A stretch of 64,000 nucleotides of DNA from Maratus speciosus (lineage: Eukaryota > Arthropoda > Arachnida > Araneae > Salticidae), in assembly GCA_963932465.1 (NCBI GenBank), contig OZ010792.1, positions 190,801,556 through 190,865,555 on the forward strand, written 5' to 3'. Shown here in pieces: positions 33,335-45,927 of this stretch. The notes below the pieces were generated by a model, which was given only the letters and a program-made list of their open reading frames with translations, was not told where the DNA came from and did not search any database. Positions within the stretch are counted from its first letter, which is position 1, and every line of letters starts with the position of its first letter. Made by a program: the position numbers and the translations under genes.

Positions 33335-34350
33335 TACTTCAATCTTAGTTCAACTTGTAGAAAATACTATTTTATATTTTCCGTAAAGTACTCTGACGAT
33401 ATTGAACGCAAACATGACATGTGTAGTTTGTTGAAACGAGATACGAATACATCGAAATTAAAATATAACATAATTATAAATATTAACATGTATATGTGTT
33501 AGCTGTAAATACTTTGAAAATTGTTCTAAAAGATGAAACTTTATATATTTTTTAGGTAAAAGATTTGAGATTTAATAAAAGATAAATTTGTAACTACAAA
33601 TAAGATAATTATAATATAGATAATATAGATCATATAAAACTTAATTCTGAAATGAATTGTATGTATTGTACTACCTCGTATCACAAATGAATGAAAATTA
33701 AAAATTACAGTAATGCTTTGTACTTTGAAAAAAAATTAAATAGTATCAAGAGTTTTATAACTGAAGAATTAATGTGCTGAACAAACAGCTGAAAGAAAAC
33801 AAAAACACATTCATATATGTGAAGAGAATAGAATGTTTCACAACCGCCTTGTTACCGAATGTAAAGTGTATCATAAAATTAAAAAAAATTGAAATAATAC
33901 ATTTTCTAAATTACACATTTTAGCATATCGACCAGCTTTTATGGAAGGATAAGATGTTCGTATGTGAAAATAAGTATATACGAAATAAATATAGAGTTTT
34001 ATATACAATGATGATCAAACATTATTTTAATACTTCTCAAGAATTAACATAAAATCTTATGAATTTTTTACAGTAATAACTGAAAATTTCTGTTAATAAG
34101 AGAAACAGGAAAATAATTAAACAAGAGCTTCTGATTTAACTAAAATATCCACCCATTACTCCTTATTTCAGTACTGACCTTTGAAAATTTTGATAAATAA
34201 AACACAAAAACAAATGGAATTCCGGTAACTGTATTTAGTTACATATTGTAATAGTTTACTGTAAATATATAATGATACCAATTCCTTTATTGATTCATGT
34301 GATTTTTTTTATCTAGAATTATTGTAAAAAGGATCAACTAATTCATTGGT
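33335..34350. other. AT-rich DNA upstream of the receptor-like sequence
   Basis: No exon, promoter motif or transposon end is convincing. If the receptor-like sequence had an upstream exon or promoter it would lie here. Confidence 0.4.
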
Positions 34351-34354
34351 CAAT

Positions 34355-35583
34355 ATGACTAAAACATTTCTTTTTACACATAAACACCGAATTTATCCAA
34401 CGGAAACAAAAGTGAATTGTAAATGCTTCTTCTATGTGAAATCCTGCAAATCTTGTAAAGAACGCCCAGAAATAGCTATAATTTTAAAACCTCTTTATGC
34501 TATTCTGACTTCAGTAGGTTTAAAAATAGCATTAAATGAAACTGAATCAAGTCAAAAATGGTCTTGCAGATACTATTTGCATTTATTGTGATTGTTTTAA
34601 TGCAGTTATTTTTAATTTATAGAGCACTTATTTTAACGTTTAGAGTCGAAGGTGCAGGGTATACAATAAAACTGTCATTATTACTTATTTTTAGAGAGTT
34701 ATTGGTACTTTTTATGTGGTATTCAGTTTACTGTAAGAAAAAAATATATCAATATTTTTAAAGAAATTTAATCAAGTATTGGCGATCCTACCGCTAGAAA
34801 ACAATCGAATATTGTTTCTATCAATTCGTATCATACTTCCATTAACCTATTCACTTCCAATATTTATACCCTTGATTATAACTTCAATGATGACTGCAGA
34901 AGAAGCTGAACATTATGAATACATAGCTGCGTTTGGCTGTGTCACGAAAGGTTTTACATACTACGTCAATTTCACTTTCTCCTGTATATATAATTTTTAT
35001 ATTATATCTCTACCTCTTTTAGTGGCATTTTTGTATATATTTGCTTGTGCATTCATTTATGAAATGTTAAAATTTTGCTTGATAAGTTTAAAGAAATATC
35101 GCCATTTGCCGTTACAAATTGATAAAATTTTTAATTACAGCCTACGTGTATCATCATTCATTGAAAATATGGAAGAATCAATGACAATTTGTATATTCTT
35201 TGTAATTACTCTCAATCTGACGGTATGCTTCACTAGCTTTACTTATATACTCGTATATTATGCAATACGTCCAGCTGCTTCTGTTGGTGTTGCAGCCTGG
35301 TTCATTTGTAGTGCTACCTTCTTCTTATCAATTGTGTGGATGGCATCTAATATTACTAATGAATCAAGAAATTTGAAAATAACATTTACGAAAATATTAT
35401 TTAGATTTAAAAACTATATCTCCTGCTACATGTATGAGAGTTTCGCAACTTGATACAGTTGTTCTGACTGGATGGCAAATGTTTGAATTTTCAAAAAGTT
35501 TAATTCTTACAGCTGCAGGTACGATTTTGACTTACGGACTTTTGATATGGCAAACGAAGTCTTCACCAGACAATAATAACTGA
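34355..35583 (+). pseudogene. Gustatory receptor-like 7TM protein, frame-broken
   Basis: Four overlapping frames read as one receptor of about 400 residues. 34355-34591 gives a hydrophilic start then IAIILKPLYAILTSVGLKIA. 34558-34761 gives a transmembrane stretch (MVLQILFAFIVIVLMQLFLI) and a second near LLLIFRELLVLFMWYSVY. 34740-35453 gives several hydrophobic segments, including ILPLTYSLPIFIPLIITSMM, and a cytoplasmic-type loop NITNESRNLKITFTKIL. The last piece (about 35416 to the TGA at 35581) reads LTGWQMFEFSKSLILTAAGT then ILTYGLLIWQ. The TYxxxxxQ motif with a preceding F.F(S/T)(K/R) stretch is the hallmark of the arthropod gustatory receptor C terminus. Three changes of frame, with no room for introns, suggest a pseudogene or sequence errors. 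Expected site of action: plasma membrane of chemosensory neurons. Confidence 0.72.
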
Positions 35584-35589
35584 ACCTGT

Positions 35590-36245
35590 TAAAACTATTA
35601 TCTTCTAATAATGTATTAAAAACATAGATATCTTTTGAAATGCTTAAAAGGAATAAAAAATATCTTGTTTTTCCTTTTAAAGAAACGAATTAATTAACAT
35701 GCTAAGTATATGCCACAGAAAAATTCTACATTCAACCGATTCGCCAGTTAATTAAAAAACATTTTAAAAAGAATATTAATTGTAGACGTTATATAGTTAT
35801 AATTCTAGTAATTTGAAACTCCTACTTGTTTTTCTATTTTGCAATCATCAATTATATCTTATACATTTTACTTTATTTATGATTAGCTAATCGAATTGAC
35901 TTAAAATATTTAAAAGAACAATTAATAAATATTTGATAAATTGTGAAAATATTGATTAAATCAATGTTATTGAGTTGTAATGAGTACAATACTAATTACT
36001 GTAGAAAAAGTAGATTTAATCTTGAAATATTTTGCAGTTTTTGTGACGTGTTTAAAATAATTAATTTGTCATGTTTTGCAAATAAAGATGTATCTTAGCG
36101 TACTCGGTTTATTTTTGCTTTTGATTTAGTTTTTTAATTTATTTCTTTACTGATTTATACGATTACATAGAAGTTTATAGTGCTACAGATAGATAAAAGA
36201 TCTGCTATTCCCAAAAGTAATCCATTCATTTTAAGTCTGGTGATC
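35590..36245. other. AT-rich DNA downstream of the receptor-like sequence
   Basis: Contains AATAAA at about 35652 and again near 36080, either of which could have served as a polyadenylation signal. Otherwise featureless. Confidence 0.4.
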
Positions 36246-36253
36246 ATCTAAAC

Positions 36254-37091
36254 CAGGCATGTCAAACTCGTTTACCACTGCGGGCCAAATGAAGCATCAT
36301 AAGCAAATCCGCGGGCCAGAATTAAAAAAGTAGATGATTTTAATTACCAATGCACAGAATAAAATTTTCACATACAAAACACAGCCGTGTTAAAGAAATA
36401 TTAACGTAAAGTTTCAAAATTGTTATTCATAGCTTATGTTATCTTATTTTTCGAAACAATTCTCGATATTACAATTTCTTAACCATACCTACAAATTTTC
36501 TGAATTCTCTAAATTGCATTTTTTTTTAATTGTACACACTGGTATGTGTATACAAATTCTTTATCTAATTAAGGCGTAACTGTCAGTCTTCCAGATTTAT
36601 AAAGTAAAAAAAAAATATTTTGAATTTGAAAATTTATTTAATAAAATGTGGTTCAAATTATGTTTTTTGGACTTGATAAATAACAAAAGGTTGGCAGCTA
36701 CGCAACGATGTTAATGTTTTACAGACGAGCAGGATTTTTTTTTTTCTCAGAAAACTACCACATTCTGAAGACAATATATTCCCCTTACTGGGACGGGAAT
36801 ACAAGTTGGGTTCAAATGACTAAATAAATAAGACAAATATTAGCTATTTAAAATACGCGCGAGCATTCTGAAAAAAAAAAATAAACTCGCCTAAACGGTA
36901 ACCCTGATATACATGTGTTAACGATGTTTGTCATCTCTATAAGACCACAGAGTGTTCATGAAAAAAGTATTTTCAGCATGCGTGTTCGAGAAACGAAATT
37001 AAACAAGATACAATACCAAAGGCTTGGCGGGCCACATAGAAGTAGTCGGCGGGCCAGTTGTGGCCCGCGGGCCACGTGTTTGACATGCCTG
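36254..37091. mobile_element. hAT MITE with perfect 8-bp TSD
   Basis: Ends CAGGCATGTCAAAC and GTTTGACATGCCTG are a perfect 14-bp inverted repeat, flanked by ATCTAAAC at 36246-36253 and 37092-37099. Subterminal GCGGGCCA motifs occur near both ends, and GTGGCCCGCGGGCCAC lies at 37058-37073. The 838-bp interior has no transposase. The element is non-autonomous and would depend on a hAT transposase in trans. The 60-codon frame at its right end is not a gene. Confidence 0.93.
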
Positions 37092-37099
37092 ATCTAAAC

Positions 37100-40000
37100 A
37101 ATAGTTTAATAAGATTACGTAACACTGTTCACAGATTCATCTGAGAATTTTGCCTCAAATAAAGAAAGGAAGAAACAAACATCCTTTATTAAATTGCAGG
37201 TATGAATTATATTTCAGTAATATTCTATTCTAAATATTTGGTAACTGAGTAGAAATGTATTTGCACTGTACCTTAATGTATAGAATCATCTATGTGTTGT
37301 GGTTTACCATTACACAATGTTTTAACTTTTACAAACTTTGAGTATCTTCTTCAATTTATAAAATGTTTCTGATACATTATTGCTTGTTTTGTGTTTCTGT
37401 GATTGTACTTTGTTGATCAAGTGGCTACTAAATTCCACTTTGGCGATTGTGCACCTAAATTTTTATAATATTTTCTCTATCATTATTTATGATCTTATGT
37501 TTATATTTATCTAATTATGTTGCATTGATTAATAATCAAATTAAATATAAATTAACATGTTATTGAAAAAAGGTAAAATTACACGTAGTATATGTACATC
37601 TTACATATTATTAATAAGATATAATATTTAATCGAAGAAGGGTTAACTTATTCTATGTGCTTGTATACTAGTACTTTCACCTAAATAATTGTACAAAAAG
37701 ACTAAATTGAAGTAACTTTATTCGTCTGTAAAACTGGTAACCGTTTACATTTGCTGTTTGATTTTTAACTGAAATAATAAGCTTAGAGCAATAAATTTGA
37801 AAGATTTTCTAATACAACACTTAGTTGGGTAACACATAGCAGTAACGGTTTCAGCGAATAAAAATACGTATATCCTAAATAAAGAAGTTATTCATTTGCA
37901 ATTAGGGATTTTCAAGATTCTGCACCAATTAAATTTAATTAATTGTAAAACAAGCACAAAATTACGATTCTTGATAATTTATTATTATTGCTGCTATTTT
38001 GTGTTATAACTAATGGTGCTCAATTTACTCTATATGACCAAAAGTCACCAGACACGTTTGATTATTGACGTTGTATATCTAGAGACATTCTTAATAAAAT
38101 TTTCTGCTACTTCAAAAATATCATCTCTGAATAATCTGTCGCTGTTGCAGGTGACTATATAGGTTCTGTGTAACATTTTTGTTCATTTGTGATAACATAA
38201 CACGCATTCATAGAAATTAGAAAGCTTCTTTATTATTTCTGTTAAAGATTTTCGCATTTTTTTTTCTTTGTTGGTTTTTAGCATGCAGCGTTGCAATCAA
38301 ATTTAACAACACTTTCTGAATACTTGACAAACTGCAGTAGAAAAAATATAATGCAATTCAAATATAAGTATCTGATGAAATATCAGCCTTTATCTGACAT
38401 ATTTTTATATGCTCATGCTCGGAAAAAAATCTACCAGTCAGCTATATGCGACAACTTTTTATAAACACCTGTGGAATATCATGAAAATTCTTTAATATAT
38501 CGGAAATACAGTAAGCTGACCTTTAATTGCTTTCCAAAATTACCAAGATGATAAGGTATTTTATTTACAAATTGTCGTATTTCATTTGCAGAATCCCATG
38601 AAAGTAGTATATGTTTAAAGTTTGCCAATCGATGCTTTGATTTTCATAATTCATTTTTTGTAAGAATGAGCTCTGATAGGTCTTCCAATGAGAACTAAAA
38701 ATTAAAAAAAGTGACAATAAAAAATGTAAATTTGTGGAAAATCTTTATTTATCCAGCTACTTTCAGAGAACAACTGAAATTCAGCTAATTAAAATTTCCG
38801 ATATCCTATTTGATTGCCTTCTGTTATACGTTGCCCTGTATAATTCACTACTAAATTAATAAAGCCGAAATACCATTCCCACATTTGCAATTAAACATTA
38901 TTTCATACAAAATGCTCATATTTCATCAAATGTTAATAATTGATTTCTACAGACCTTTGTCAACTTTCCTGAAAATGCTGTCAATTTCGGTTTAAACATT
39001 GCATACTAAGAAAATAACATTCGGAATCGAATTATATTTTTTAATAGAAACTTTTAAATTTCCATGGGAATACGCGCTATTTTTACGCTATAATTACATC
39101 TAAGCAAGATACAATGTCTATTAATAAGAAGACCAAGTATGCTGAATGGACGAGCATACGATACATGGACAGTGCATGTTACCGATGGTAGTCTTATTGA
39201 ACATATTAAAGTTCATTAAATACACTGTGCCTTCCTCACATGTGTTATTTTTTCAGTAGATGCGCAACCACTTTATAATTATACTTCAGCATGTAATTAG
39301 GGGCGTATTGAAGCTAAAGATTGAAATAAAAAATCATTTCAGGGTTTTTAATATTTTTATCTTTGAGATGTAAGGCACAGTTTGATACTAAATCGAGAAC
39401 GCTATACAGTTTTGTAATTTATTTTTTGTACCTTCTCAAGTTCTATTTTAAGTTACCAATGCGAATTCTGCAGTTTGCCACTAGGGAGATGAAAAGTACT
39501 CCATTGTGTAGCACATACCGGTCTTACTATAACTAGACATAATTTTCATGGCTGTTGCTATTATGGTTCACCTGTTATATGAGGCAGATAAAAACTAGTG
39601 ATCATCATATGTATACATATTTGTATTAAAAAAAGGAAGAAAAAGTTATTTTGACAAAATTTTTAAGACTTTTGAAAACATACACGTTCAAATTTAAAAT
39701 GTTTACCGAAATTTAAAAATAAATTTAACATTAATATGCGTAAAGAAACTTAAATTAATACTTAAAGAAATACGCAGTATGTTATCACGTTATATTTAAA
39801 ATTTTATCAAATATATAAGCGAAAATTTGAATGGAAAATATGCATATATGTAGGAAGTAATTTACGTCACTAAGTTCTGTCTATTGCATTCTTGAATCGT
39901 AACTCCACCTTAAAGATACTCTAGCGATTGGCGACAACGCATACGCTCTAGAGCTAATCTTCGGTACGACAGACGCTCATTGCGAGCGAGAACTGAAGTG

Positions 40001-40310
40001 AGTTGTGAAGAAAAAGAACATTAGAATATGTTTTGGCGGTGAATGAGGAGGTATGCTGAAGAATGTTGAAAAGAGACGTATATAAAGTGAGATAAATGTG
40101 TGCACGAAGACAAAATTAGGATGTATTAATAATTATGTAAATAGTATTTTCTTGTATATATCGTGTAAATAAGTATTCTTCAATATAATTGTTTTAATGA
40201 GAATGTGTCTCTTATTTGTGATATCAAAGTAGCATTTTATTGTGTCAGCAAAGAGATTCTTCCATATGTATGTATACATAACATACCTATATGTTGTAGT
40301 TTTAAAGTAA
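37100..40310. other. AT-rich DNA, no gene recognised
   Basis: No coding frame of note. A possible Tc1-like end (ATATGACCAAAAGTCACCAG, about 38033-38052) has no visible partner. A GC-richer segment at 39855-40110 is listed separately. Confidence 0.5.
39855..40110. repeat. GC-richer segment, possibly a retroelement LTR fragment
   Basis: Between TACGTCACTAAGTTCTGTC and AAGACAAAATTAGGATG the base composition and codon-free, CpG-containing texture (GCGATTGGCGACAACGCATA, GACAGACGCTCATTGCGAGC) differ sharply from the surroundings and recall the R-U5 region of arthropod LTR elements. No duplicated flanks or gag/pol sequence support this. The alternative is a SINE or other repeat. Confidence 0.25.
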
Positions 40311-40316
40311 GAGAAA

Positions 40317-40975
40317 CTTTTAAAATATTTTAATGACAAAGTTTAATTCTATGAGCACTTGCCTCAAAATTTTCCAATAAATATTTTGATGAAAGGACCA
40401 ATTTGAAACACATTAATTCATAATCTAAGCACAAATGGTAACATTTTCCCTTGACTGTTAAAAATATTAACTAGAAAGATTGCAAATGATTTATATCTCT
40501 ACGAACAATAGATTTGCAGATTCTAATTGAAAAAGTTATTCCTTTCGAATTTTTCAGTTTACGACTTATCTTGCAACTATTTTAAATGAATTAGAAAATG
40601 TGCCGAAAATGAGAATCTATCCTTATATCGTTATTACTCTTCTTTTAAAATATTTTATGACAATGTTTGATTCTATCAGCATTTGCATTGAAATTTTCTT
40701 ATAAGTATTTAAATGAAAAGACCAATTTGAAACAAAATAATTCATACTATAAACAAAAAAGTCAGCATTTTCTCTTTATTGCTGAAAATAATAAGTGAAA
40801 AGATAGCATGTGAAAATAATGCTTTTGAACAAAGAATTCGCGGGTTCTAATTGGAAGAGTTATTTCTTTTGAATTTTTGAATTCATAACTTTCTCGCAAC
40901 TTATTTTAAATGAATGAGAAATTATACAGAAAATACGAAACCATCGTCATTTATTACTGTTATTGTTGCGTTACT
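40317..40975. repeat. Local tandem duplication, two units of about 328 bp
   Basis: TTTTAAAATATTTTA(A)TGACAA is followed by matching segments in both units: GACCAATTTGAAACA near 40396 and 40720, and TTCTAATTG(A/G)AA near 40518 and 40847. Units are diverged and non-coding. Confidence 0.85.
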
Positions 40976-40979
40976 TCTA

Positions 40980-43290
40980 TTAAGCGTGTTAAAACTTTCA
41001 TCATTTGAGTATTTTTTTACAAAGATAACTATAGTTTTGATTTTATGAATAATAAAGGCTTTTACACATTTTTAATTTGTACTAAAAATGCATTAAAAAA
41101 GATAATTTTTATTTCACATGCATATTTATACAGAGACGCTTATCTGGTTACATTCAATGATACATGCATATAGTATAAATATAATATCTAAATAAAGCAA
41201 AAAATAAATTAATGCATATGTTTATGATTGTATACATGTATGAATGTATATATGTATAAAACATGGGAAAGAAAACAAGAGTAGAGGCTAAATTGAAAGT
41301 TTTCATGTTTCAAATTTTGTATGCTTACAGAATATGTTTTACATATTTTGTAAACATTCATTTTACATTCGCTTATCAAAGCTAAGATAAGTGAAGATTA
41401 AATGAAACATAAACAGAAAAAAATTAAAGCAAAAAAAAAGGAGGGTAGGGTAAGAGTTCCATTCTTAAAAAAGTTGTAAATAGAATTTTTTTTATGAAAT
41501 TAGCAGATTTCTAATCTGGTTGAGATCTTTAACAGCGAATAAATATAGTTTTGGTAGTTTCTAAAAGGTATTAAATGTCATACATAACGTCAAGAAAATG
41601 ATTACCTACTTTTTTTTTTAAATGAAAGACAAGAAAGTAATGTAGAAGCGTGTAAATACAGTCATGTATGTACAGAAACAGGAAAATAGGTAGCTCATTC
41701 GGTGACTTCAAGAGATGTTTCTATTAGAGTATTAATAGAAAAGATAAATCAAATAAAATACGGAAAAGAAGAAACATGCCCAATAAAACCTAAGTTTCTA
41801 TTGATTTTAACAAAAAAATACATTGAATATATGAAATAATGAAAAATTAAAATTATTTTCTTCTACTAAACATAGAGTAAAATATTTAAAAAACTCGAAA
41901 AAACATGGAGTTTAAAAACGTATATCGCGTGCGAACTTGATTTTTGTATTTAATATGATCTGCTTTTAAAGAACAATCCCCCCCCCCCCCCAAAAAAAAA
42001 ATAGAAAAAAATGCAATTTAACACATTACAACGACCATTTGGAAAATGATTTTTTCAAAGACTAAAATTTAAGACAAAAAAAAATCGCACGGAGTTGATC
42101 ATACATTACGTATGCCATGGATTAAACATTAACATTTCTGGACCAATTTTAAATGAAATTTCATTCTTAAACCTCTAAACATCCCACAATATTACTTTTT
42201 ACACCGTCGTATATAGAAAAAAAAATGTACTTTTAAATGCAATTTGTTTGAGAGCTGTATCTCAATTTGTTTCTGCGTTATAATTTTTTTTTTGTAGTTT
42301 TTATTACTTTTTTGTCATAGTGGTAACAGAAGTATCCATCTCTGTTGAAAGTAAAGGGAAAATACAGATTACTTTATAGACCAATCAGAAAACGAATAAA
42401 ATGCGGGATTCAACTAATAAAACGCTCCACATATGTTTCTGATTTCCTACCATAACCAGGACAATAACCATTTTTCCAAATGGGGAAAAATATATCCATT
42501 AACGTTTTCAACATAGTTTAATTCCAGCTTATTAAATACTAAACTCTCCATGTTCTTAAGAAGAAGAAAAATGCCATTATTTTCGATTTCATTTTTTAAA
42601 TAAAGAAATTATCTCAAAGACAGTTTAGACTTCTTTTTTATGTGAATAATTTCGACCCATTTTTGCTAGAAGTGTAATATGCTGTGTAGTACTATTTGAT
42701 CACTCTTTACTTGATTTTTCATATTACTCATGCAAAAGCCTTCCGTAGGAAAACCAGAAGAATTTACACGTTTCCGATCCACAATTAATTAAAATGTGAA
42801 AAGAAGTGAAAATTGTTCTATTTTTTTTTCTCCCTTTTACAATTTCTCTGCAAGGAAAAACTTTTAATCAAATTTATATATTTAACACATTTGTACGCAA
42901 TGCTGTCATAATATTAACTACAAATACCCCTGCTTGCGAAATTACTAGTGTACTCTATTGTATAACCTGCAACTTTCAATAAAAAATAAAGGTTTCGGGT
43001 CACGATCATAAATTTCGTGCTGTTTCCGTATACTCCCCTTAAAATCTTCTAACAGTTTATTAAAATTTCTTTGCATTTTGTATGATGTTCGTCCAGTTTT
43101 AGTATCAAATATCACTATGGAGTAAAATCGATTCAAGGAAAAGGAGAAGTGCATAACTTATGACAGTAATACCAATGGACCCATGCGAGATTTTCCCACA
43201 ACAATCTTCGGGATTATTCATTGATACTTTTTTTCTTCAATTTCTAATTAATTGAAATATTTAATCGATCAGCGTATTTTAACGAAATAT
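40980..43290. other. AT-rich DNA with dispersed-repeat fragments, no gene seen
   Basis: Around 42195-42360 the plus strand matches the reverse complement of about 56400-56550 (shared AAAGTACTTTTAAATGCAATTT and CTGTATCTC), a diverged dispersed repeat of unknown class. A C13A9 run lies at about 41978-42000. The 69-codon minus frame at 42945-43154 has no recognisable domain. Confidence 0.5.
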
Positions 43291-43295
43291 GAGTA

Positions 43296-44035
43296 CAGTA
43301 ATCCCTTAACGTTCCCAAGTTTTGATATTCGCGAAATAAAAACAGAAGAAAATTTCAACATCTGCGAATAATTAACTTGGTTATTCGTGAATTTTGTTTT
43401 GTAAAGAATATTTTTTTTAGAGAGTAAACTCGCTTTGTTTTACCAATTCCGTAAACTATTTGACACTGGACAGCTGCATTGTATTGTATAACCTAAGTTT
43501 CAAGAATTTTATCCCTTGTATTGAGCAAAATATACATAAAAAATTCCGAGATCCCCGAACCATGACGATGCTAAAAATAAAAAAAAATTCTAAAAGTGAA
43601 AAACTTTCTGCAAACATTTTCGGGAAAATTTTAAAGATTCAACATAATCTTGTTGAAAAGGCAATAGAATGCTATCCTTTACTGGCATGGAGTATTAAAT
43701 TTAAAAGAGAAATCGAGACGGCGACTTTTCCGTATATGGGAATTTATAAACAAAAGATCTGTTCTACCAAACAATCATATATCAATAAATTTTGTCAGAC
43801 ATCAACTAGTAACTAACTTGTACAATATGTTTATAATTATTCAAATTTATTTACAGCATGTACGTTTTAATGCGTAATGAATATTTTTTACGTTTCAATA
43901 GTTTTTTTCAATTAAAAGAAATCATAAAACCTAACCCCTTTTTATGCACTGGAAGGTAGTCTCAATATCCGCGATTTTGACATTTTCGGAGGTTTCCGAG
44001 AACCTAATCCTCTCGGATGTTAAATTACAAATTGT
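43296..44035 (+). mobile_element. pogo/Tigger-like element, decayed
   Basis: A TA followed by CAGTAATCCCTTAACGTTCC and GATATTCGCGAA (43294-43350) is a typical pogo/Tigger-type terminus. At 43950-44035 the reverse orientation counterpart is suggested by ATCCGCGATTTTGACATTTTCG and CGAGAACCTAATCCT, but the extreme right end is mutated or truncated. A 118-codon frame lies between (43460-43816), lysine-rich in its middle and with no domain I recognise; it may be a degraded transposase C terminus. Confidence 0.45.
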
Positions 44036-44039
44036 CAAA

Positions 44040-44630
44040 AATCTGTACAAAAAACTTTCGAATTATACCTCTTTCATTGTTGTGCGTTTTGAATATGCTT
44101 AGTAAAAGATATTTTGACATCAGAAATAATACACATAGTTTAATATTTAAAGTGTTTTTTAATTATAAATTTTCAAATTTCCGATATTATCCTCACTAAT
44201 TTAAATCTACATGCATAGAACACCAATTAAAAAAAACCACAAAAAATAATTTATAGTCATAAAATTTTTGGTATTAAAATATGTGGATTATGTTAATTCC
44301 AATCTAAGTATAAGATAATTTCACTAAACATAATGCTTCGTGATTAATAACAAATCAAACAATGTATATTTTATGTTCCAGAATATAAATTAAAGAAAAT
44401 ATTTTTTAGATTTAAAACAACATTATTATTTTCTCTGGAGGGTTTTGAAATGAATGCAGTTAACTGCCTTGCCTTGTTAAAAAAAGATTTTAGATTGAGT
44501 CATCATTACATTATGAGAGGAATTTCTTTAATGAATAAAAAATAATAAACAAATGGGCTTCTGCTTAATATTAATTAATATTAATATTCATATATATATA
44601 TATATATAATAAAGTCATATTTCAATTTTT
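44040..44630. other. AT-rich DNA, no gene seen
   Basis: Ends in a short (TA)n run at about 44592-44610 that directly precedes the end of the dispersed repeat. Confidence 0.5.
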
Positions 44631-44636
44631 ATCCGG

Positions 44637-45160
44637 CTGCCAAGAAGGGTTATGTGTTTGACGCATATTTGGGTATGTGGATTTCTTTATACCCTCGAAA
44701 CATCCCAGCGGCTGGATGGAATTTAATGAATGAGATCGCTATCAATTCGTCTTAACCCTTCGGATGGTTATAGACTAGGTTTTATTTCTATAAATTCAAA
44801 ATGGCGGTAGAGACGAAAAAAAAATTTACGCTTCATATTGAGTGACATATCATTGGATAAGTCTTTCAAAATTGAAGACGATGTTTCATTGACTATTTTA
44901 CAGAAGCTCCGTTTAAATATTACACAACCTGAAAGTTGTGCAGGTAGGATATCTAGCTTTATTGCAACTCTAACCTTCATAGACATCTGTCTATAGGCCT
45001 CATCAAAACATATTTTATAGATAGAAACCAACAATTAAACACAACTTAAAAGTTATCAATACAAGTAAATAAAAAAATAGGTAACTAATATAAAAAAAAT
45101 AGTTTCACATTAATGAGAAATAATTAATTAGTTCGCTTTTTACGCAGTCGGTTTTTTTAA
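44637..45160 (-). repeat. Dispersed repeat of unknown class, copy 2 (uninterrupted)
   Basis: This is the reverse-complement partner of 1-2898 and lacks the hAT element. At about 44719-44732 it has TTAATGAATGAG on the plus strand, the counterpart of the CATTA-ATTTAAAT target in copy 1. Its minus strand has an 88-codon frame (45034-44768) with MSMKVRVAIKLDILPAQLSG, CVIFKRSF and KDLSNDMSLNMK. Copy 1 keeps the same reading up to a stop after RRNF. The shared frame hints that the repeat once coded for, or captured, a protein segment, but I do not recognise it. Confidence 0.72.
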
Positions 45161-45169
45161 TTTTTTTAA

Positions 45170-45925
45170 TTTAATTTTTACTTGTCTATTAATTCGTTTG
45201 GGTTTAGTGTTGCGATTTGTAACTTTCTACTGCCTTTTCAATGTTATTGTAAAATTATTTAATATATTTAGAAAATACCTAAAAAATAGCTAAGATTAAT
45301 AAGTAAAAGTTTTTAAGGAAAACAAATTTTTACTTTGAAACAAATAATAGATGCAAAAACAGTTTTATTGCATGCAAAGGTTTGATATTTACTCAAAGGA
45401 TAAAATAAACGATTAAAGCAGAAGAATCAACTTAAACTTTTCTTTTATGGATCTTTCACAAATAAATAAAATTACCGAAAACAAAAGGATATCGAATAAA
45501 ATTTATAATATCGGAAAAAAAGAGTGCATCATCAGAAGAGTTCTGTTCTCATTTCTCGCTCTTCTTTGGCCTCGTAAATATCTGCTACATAGGATATTTT
45601 TTTATTTATGTACTTGATATAAATACTTTTTTTTTTAAACATGAAACGAAATATAACTTAATATCTTGTGAAAATCATGTATTTTATATAAAATAAAAGA
45701 ACTATTGCAGATATTGGAATAGTTAAATATAAAGACACATGGTTTCTATTTATTGCCTTCCTTTAACTTATGAATCTTCAAAGGAATACATGTTTGAAAG
45801 GTTTATTGCATATGCATTTAATTATGTAAATAATTTTAATCATTATGATTTTAAATATATAGTTAAACATTTAATTAAAATTAGTTTAGTTAAATTTTTA
45901 GTTTAGTTAAAGTGTAGTTTTTAAA
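45170..45925. other. AT-rich DNA, no gene seen
   Basis: No frame or element end between the dispersed repeat and the Tc1-like element. Confidence 0.5.
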
Positions 45926-45927
45926 TA

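Noticed and set aside
34346..34354. Use of TTG at 34346 as the receptor start
   Set aside because: An ATG follows three codons later in the same frame, and either may be internal if an upstream exon existed.
34735..34745. GTAAG at about 34735 as a splice donor explaining the frame change in the receptor
   Set aside because: The next reading frame resumes within about 10-40 bp, too short for an intron; an indel in the A-run is simpler.
38033..38052. ATATGACCAAAAGTCACCAG as a Tc1-like terminal repeat
   Set aside because: No inverted partner or TA-flanked second end was found within several kb.
42945..43154. 69-codon minus-strand frame as an exon
   Set aside because: No domain recognised, no splice sites of note, and not shared with any repeat copy.
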